This document shows positions 5,847 to 8,979 of a DNA stretch of 8,979 nucleotides, piece by piece. A model generated the notes under the pieces. The model made no database searches. It was not told the DNA's origin and worked only from the letters and a program-made list of their open reading frames with translations. Source of the DNA: an uncultured Eubacterium sp. (GTDB lineage Bacteria; Bacillota; Clostridia; Lachnospirales; Lachnospiraceae); assembly GCA_934317205.1 (NCBI GenBank), contig CAKREL010000089.1:1-8979 (forward strand), in the 5' to 3' direction. The translations under genes were made by a program, and so were the position numbers. How positions within the stretch are numbered: the stretch's first letter is position 1; each line of letters begins with the position of its first letter.

Positions 5847-7100
5847 TTATCGTTTGGTATTTTTCTGTTTTGTTTTCTGATTTTTCACCAGCAATACAAT
5901 ATTCTCTGCATGTTTTGTAAAAGGAAACATATCATATGGATATGCACCTGTTGCTTTATATCCGTGCTTTGTCAAATAGTTCAGATCGCGTGCCTGCGTC
6001 TGTGGATCACAGGAAATATAGACGATTTTCTGTGGTGACAGCGTTACAGCAGATTTCATAAACTGCTCCGTACTTCCGCTTCTTGGCGGATCCATAAATA
6101 CGACATCTGCTTTTTCACCTTTTGCAGCCATCTTCTCCATAAATCTTCCGGCATCATCCTGATAAAAACAGATATTTTTCATCTGGTTACGTTTCGCATT
6201 TTTCACTGCATCCCGCACTGCATCCGGATTTAACTCCACACCAATGACTTCTTTCGCTGATTTTGCAGCCACCATACCAATTGTTCCAATTCCACAGTAT
6301 GCATCAATAACACGTTCTTTTCCTGTCAATCCTGCAAGTTCCATTGCTTTTTCATATAACTTCTCCGTCTGGATCGGATTGATCTGATAAAAAGATTTTG
6401 AAGAAATACGGAATGTCAATCCACACAACACATCCTCAATGTATCCCTTTCCGTAAAGCGTTGTCTCACGATCGCCGAGAACCATACTGGTACGCTTATC
6501 GTTTACATTTAACACTACTGTTGTAATCTCCGGATGCAATTTCCGCAAAGCTTTGACAAAATTATTTTTGGAAGGCATCACCGGAGAGCCAAGCACAAGA
6601 ACCACCATGATCTCACCGGTAGTAAATCCGCGCCGTATCAAGACATGGCGCAACAGACCGTAGCCGGTATCTTCATTATAGGTTTTTATCTTGAAGGATT
6701 TCAAAAGTCCTCGAATATCATTAATGATAGCATCTGCCTTTTCATCTTCAATCTGACAGACTTCCACCGGAACGACACGATGTGTGCCCTCCTCGTAAAC
6801 GCCTGAAATAATCGTACCATCTTTTTTCCGCGCAAACACTGCATGCACTTTGTTTCGGTAATGATATGGATCTTTCATTCCGATAATTTCAGCAGTTTTA
6901 CAAAATGGCTGCATTAACTGACGGACTGCTTTTTGTTTCTCGCTTAATTGTTTTTCGTAAGAAACACCCTGATACTGACATCCGCCACATTTTTTCGCAA
7001 CCTTGCAGGCTGTGCTATCCTTCTTCTTATCATCATTTCTATGCTTTTGCAATGTATGATTTTTACTCACATTTTTTCTATCTGTATATTTTTCACTCAT
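5847..7100 (-). CDS. rlmD: 23S rRNA (uracil-C5) methyltransferase, RlmD/RumA family, lacking TRAM domain
   Basis: 417 residues. It transfers a methyl group from S-adenosylmethionine to C5 of a uracil in 23S rRNA. The 4Fe-4S ligands typical of RumA are present: Cys32, Cys38 and Cys41 in CKVAKKCGGCQYQG, and Cys115 in VEVCQIEDE. The SAM-binding loop is DAYCGIGTIG at 266-275, the family DPPR is at 337-340, the catalytic nucleophile is Cys364 in YISCDPQTQARDL, and the general base is Glu399 in KHAEN. Most RumA proteins start with an RNA-binding TRAM beta-barrel. Here the cluster begins at residue 32 after a short Lys-rich tail, so TRAM is missing. The ribosome binding site is weak. A GTG at codon 11 is an alternative start. 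Target position (U1939, U747 or both, as in the Gram-positive RlmCD) cannot be told from sequence; the family call is firm. Confidence 0.92.
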   Translation of the reverse strand: MSEKYTDRKNVSKNHTLQKHRNDDKKKDSTACKVAKKCGGCQYQGVSYEKQLSEKQKAVRQLMQPFCKTAEIIGMKDPYHYRNKVHAVFARKKDGTIISGVYEEGTHRVVPVEVCQIEDEKADAIINDIRGLLKSFKIKTYNEDTGYGLLRHVLIRRGFTTGEIMVVLVLGSPVMPSKNNFVKALRKLHPEITTVVLNVNDKRTSMVLGDRETTLYGKGYIEDVLCGLTFRISSKSFYQINPIQTEKLYEKAMELAGLTGKERVIDAYCGIGTIGMVAAKSAKEVIGVELNPDAVRDAVKNAKRNQMKNICFYQDDAGRFMEKMAAKGEKADVVFMDPPRSGSTEQFMKSAVTLSPQKIVYISCDPQTQARDLNYLTKHGYKATGAYPYDMFPFTKHAENIVLLVKNQKTKQKNTKR

Positions 7101-7198
7101 AAAATTATCTCAAATTCACCCTGATCACAGCAAAAATCTGATTATCATTTTCCTATTCCTTACCGTAATCACATCTTCATTTTTATGTACCGACGCAC

Positions 7199-7227
7199 AT
7201 CATAGCAGAAATAGATTCCTTCCGCAA
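7199..7227 (-). promoter_or_regulatory. probable extended -10 promoter of rlmD
   Basis: On the minus strand TTGCGG (7222-7227) is followed by 17 bases and TATGAT (7199-7204, five of six), preceded by TGC, which makes an extended -10. The predicted start near 7192 gives a leader of about 90 bases. No terminator is seen between the end of the alarmone synthetase gene (7245) and this promoter, so read-through from upstream is also likely. Confidence 0.6.
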
Positions 7228-7244
7228 GTCTTTATCCACAATCG

Positions 7245-8048
7245 CTAAAAATGAATCTCTTCTGCAAGTTTCTGCATCTGATAATCTGCATCTGCCATGA
7301 TATCTGCACATTTTTTCAGCCGTTCATGCATCTCTGGTGTGATTGCCTTATCTTTTTTATAACGAAGCTGATGCTCAGTACTTGCCCAGAAATTCATAGC
7401 AATAGTCCGCATCTGCACTTCCACCGGAACCTGACGCATACCATCGGAAAAGAACACATTTATTTTTACAATCAGGTGCAAACTACGGTAACCATTCTCC
7501 TTTGGCTCGCGAATATAATCTTTCACCTGCACCAATTCCACATCCGTCTGACTGAGCAGCATTCGTGCCACTTCATACACATCTGTGATAAATGGACAGA
7601 TCACACGGATACCTGCAATATCATAAATATTGTTTGTCAGGCAGCTCAATGTCATTGGCAGCCCTTTTCGTTCCATCTTTTTTGCAATACTCTCCGCTGA
7701 TTTGATGCGGCTCTTTATATTTTCAATTGGATTACGGTCATTACTCTGCTCGAACTCTCGATTCAAAATCTGTAATTTTGTGGTCAGTTGACGGATTCCT
7801 GCTTCATAGATCAACATCATCTGCTTATATTGCTTGGCCAGATCTAACTGATCTGCTGCCAAAGGCAGACAACTTTCTGTTTCTCCTGCACCTGCCTGGT
7901 TCTCTCCCTCCAGTTGTTCCGACATATCTGCTTCCATGCATTCTGCTTCAGCCATCTTTTCTTTCTTTGCAGTATCTTTTTTCACTTCTTCATCTACTGT
8001 TTTTTGGCTATCTGAAGTTTTATCTACCCGTTTTACTTTTTCATCCAT
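7245..8048 (-). CDS. small alarmone synthetase, (p)ppGpp synthesis (RelP/RelQ family) with acidic N-terminal extension
   Basis: 267 residues. It transfers pyrophosphate from ATP to GDP or GTP to make the stringent-response signal. The synthetase domain spans about 68-267: IKSRIKS at 111-117, YDIAGIRVI at 142-150 (metal-binding Asp143), YIREPKENGYRSLHL at 178-192, and VEVQMRT at 209-215 (catalytic Glu210) followed by AMNFWASTEHQLRYK. The YIREPKENGYRSLH and RTIAMNFWAS wording looks closer to RelP/YwaC than to RelQ/YjbM, from memory. There is no HD hydrolase domain, so it can only make alarmone. B. subtilis relatives are about 210 residues. The extra 60 or so residues at the N-terminus are Glu/Lys-rich and probably disordered. 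AAGGAG lies 12 bases before the ATG, a little far but strong, supporting this start. It follows a long structured leader. Confidence 0.93.
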   Translation of the reverse strand: MDEKVKRVDKTSDSQKTVDEEVKKDTAKKEKMAEAECMEADMSEQLEGENQAGAGETESCLPLAADQLDLAKQYKQMMLIYEAGIRQLTTKLQILNREFEQSNDRNPIENIKSRIKSAESIAKKMERKGLPMTLSCLTNNIYDIAGIRVICPFITDVYEVARMLLSQTDVELVQVKDYIREPKENGYRSLHLIVKINVFFSDGMRQVPVEVQMRTIAMNFWASTEHQLRYKKDKAITPEMHERLKKCADIMADADYQMQKLAEEIHF

Positions 8049-8205
8049 TTCTGAGTAATTCTCCTTACCTTCTTATCCCTGTTTCACCCTGAACACACGT
8101 ATGTTCAAGAATGCCCTCGGCATTCTTGCTGCGAGATGGAATCCCTGCACTGATATAATCTTGTTGCTCACCACCTATAGATGGGCGTCATCTCACATCT
8201 GATAT
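8049..8205 (-). ncRNA. candidate structured 5' leader RNA of the alarmone synthetase gene
   Basis: The transcript predicted to start near 8205 has a leader of about 157 bases. A 9-base-pair stem (8189-8197 with 8130-8138) closes a loop of 50 bases that can form a second stem (8171-8184, CCATC/GGTGG) and a short GAT/ATC hairpin. This suggests a three-way junction close to the 5' end. The one non-Watson-Crick pair of the closing stem is G-U in minus-strand RNA but A-C on the other strand, supporting this orientation. Two adjacent hairpins follow (8106-8128, then 8091-8106), and then the ribosome binding site. No riboswitch class was recognised, and no U tract follows the hairpins, so any control would be at translation or mRNA stability. 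Confidence 0.4.
8091..8128. repeat. two abutting inverted repeats ahead of the alarmone synthetase gene
   Basis: CAAGAATGCC and GGCATTCTTG flank CTC at 8106-8128, a perfect 10-base-arm dyad. It shares its edge base with GAACACACGTATGTTC at 8091-8106, which pairs as GAACAC/GTGTTC-like arms with one G-U in minus RNA. Such dense palindromes can be RNA hairpins or a small dispersed genomic repeat; one window cannot tell which. Confidence 0.6.
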
Positions 8206-8211
8206 TATTCT

Positions 8212-8240
8212 ATCATACTCCTTTATCATTTCTGTGAAAA
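8212..8240 (-). promoter_or_regulatory. probable promoter of the alarmone synthetase gene
   Basis: On the minus strand TTTTCA (8235-8240, four of six) is followed by 17 bases and TATGAT (8212-8217, five of six). The predicted start is near 8205, eight bases before the closing stem of the structured leader. Another, weaker candidate pair lies further upstream, at about 8245-8275 (TTGCGT with TTTAAT). Confidence 0.45.
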
Positions 8241-8301
8241 AACCATTAAAACTTTCTAAAACACAGATACGCAACTTACTGTTCACACCTGACATTGATG
8301 C

Positions 8302-8331
8302 AAAAAAATCCGCTAAATCAGCGGATTTTTT
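8302..8331 (-). terminator. intrinsic terminator of the RlmI-type methyltransferase gene
   Basis: The arms at 8303-8314 and 8320-8331 pair over 12 bases (core ATCCGCT/AGCGGAT) with a 5-base loop. Seven T residues follow on the minus strand. It begins 7 bases after the methyltransferase stop codon. The A/T-rich arms make it symmetric, so it could also act on the plus strand. Confidence 0.9.
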
Positions 8332-8337
8332 AGTCTC

Positions 8338-8979
8338 CTATTTTTCATCCACAACCTGAAAAATAAAGAATTTCAGATAATAAGACTCATCTGCTGCCCA
8401 TAAAATCGGATGATCCGCAGATTGTGTTCGAAACTCTACCTGACGCAACCTCTTATGAGTGGAACGTGCTGCCTCACGGATTGTCTTTGCCAGCAGCTCC
8501 TGTGTCATAAAATGCGAACAGGAGCAGGTAGCCAGATATCCACCATCTTTTATCAGCTTCAGCCCTTTCATATTAATCTCGCGATAGCCTTTAATCGCAT
8601 TTTTGGTTGCCTGACGGGATTTTGTGAATGCCGGCGGATCCAAAATCACTACATCATACTTTTCTCCGGCTGCTGCCAGCTTCGGAAGTTCATCCAACAC
8701 GTTTGCCGCACGAAATTTTACTGTTTCACTCAAACCATTGCGTTTTGCATTTTTGGTTGCCTGCTCTACTGCAAATTCTGAAATATCCAGTCCGGTTACC
8801 TCACTTGCTCCCGCAATTCCCGCATTCAATGCAAACGTTCCCATATGGGTAAAGCAGTCCAGTACCCGCTTCCCTCTGCACAACTTCTGAATTGCCAGAC
8901 GATTGTATTTCTGATCCAGGAAAAATCCAGTTTTTTGACCGTTCACCACATCTACCATATAGTGCACACCGTTTTCCAC
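8338..8979 (-). CDS. rlmI: RlmI-type 23S rRNA (cytosine-C5) methyltransferase (partial, C-terminal 213+ residues)
   Basis: The C-terminal catalytic part of a SAM-dependent rRNA methyltransferase; the N-terminal part, including the PUA domain usual in this family, lies beyond the right edge. The first visible codon is a GTG within the gene, not a start. Motifs, numbered from the edge: GQKTGFFLDQKYNR at 14-27 is the family signature, VLDCFTHMGTFALNA forms the SAM-binding loop, VTGLDIS the acidic motif II, VVILDPPAFTKSR motif IV, and ATCSCSHF holds the motif VI cysteines, including the probable catalytic one. The end carries DHPILWAADESYYLKFF, typical of the RlmI/YccW group, which methylates C1962 of 23S rRNA in E. 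coli. A strong terminator follows, so this gene does not form an operon with the alarmone synthetase. The family is firm; the exact target base is inferred. Confidence 0.9.
   Translation of the reverse strand: MENGVHYMVDVVNGQKTGFFLDQKYNRLAIQKLCRGKRVLDCFTHMGTFALNAGIAGASEVTGLDISEFAVEQATKNAKRNGLSETVKFRAANVLDELPKLAAAGEKYDVVILDPPAFTKSRQATKNAIKGYREINMKGLKLIKDGGYLATCSCSHFMTQELLAKTIREAARSTHKRLRQVEFRTQSADHPILWAADESYYLKFFIFQVVDEK

Noticed and set aside
8091..8106. Possible LexA (SOS) box, GAAC...GTTC
   Set aside because: The Gram-positive SOS box has GAAC and GTTC four bases apart; here they are eight apart. The arms are better explained as an RNA hairpin.
8168..8191. Short upstream open reading frame (MTPIYRW) in the leader of the alarmone synthetase gene
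   Set aside because: It has no ribosome binding site at a usable distance, lies inside the proposed closing stem, and a seven-codon frame is expected by chance.
206..8979. A single operon covering all genes
   Set aside because: Intrinsic terminators at 1207-1250, 2309-2345 and 8302-8331 and promoters at 2248-2276, 2841-2869, 7199-7227 and 8212-8240 separate the genes. Only trxB and the thioredoxin gene look co-transcribed.

Overview
This is a compact bacterial window in which all seven recognisable genes lie on the minus strand. Moderate-to-low GC, strong GGAG/AAGG ribosome binding sites, a small alarmone synthetase, and the Rrf2 and RlmD types seen here together suggest a Gram-positive anaerobe of the Clostridia, most likely Lachnospiraceae. 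That placement is inference from gene style, not from a marker gene.

Layout, read in the direction of transcription (high to low coordinates): (1) 8979-8338, the C-terminal part of an RlmI-type 23S rRNA cytosine-C5 methyltransferase, closed by a strong intrinsic terminator. (2) 8337-8049, an intergenic region with a likely promoter and an approximately 157-nt, apparently structured 5' leader. (3) 8048-7245, a small (p)ppGpp synthetase with an unusual acidic N-terminal extension. (4) 7100-5847, an RlmD/RumA-type rRNA uracil-C5 methyltransferase with its Fe-S cysteines, behind its own extended -10 promoter. (5) 5733-2902, a large membrane signalling protein with an extracytoplasmic domain, seven further membrane segments, an intact HD-GYP phosphodiesterase domain, an intact GGDEF diguanylate cyclase domain, and a C-terminal region that looks like a second, degenerate GGDEF fold. 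(6) 2809-2348, an Rrf2-family regulator with a good promoter, a candidate operator and a terminator. (7) 2192-1263, a LysR-family regulator with a promoter, an upstream perfect dyad and a terminator. (8) 1105-206 and 133-1, a thioredoxin reductase followed by a thioredoxin-like protein with a CKHC active site, cut by the window edge.

Only the last two genes (trxB and the thioredoxin) look like an operon. The others have their own promoter and/or terminator signals and are co-directional neighbours rather than one transcription unit. Themes are rRNA modification (two methyltransferases), nucleotide second messengers ((p)ppGpp and c-di-GMP), and thiol redox or regulation (Rrf2, LysR, TrxB/Trx).

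There is no sign of phage, transposase, CRISPR, tRNA or rRNA. The points most worth a second look are the structured leader of the alarmone synthetase, the domain architecture of the c-di-GMP protein including its degenerate second GGDEF-like region, and the operator-like repeats at the Rrf2 promoter.
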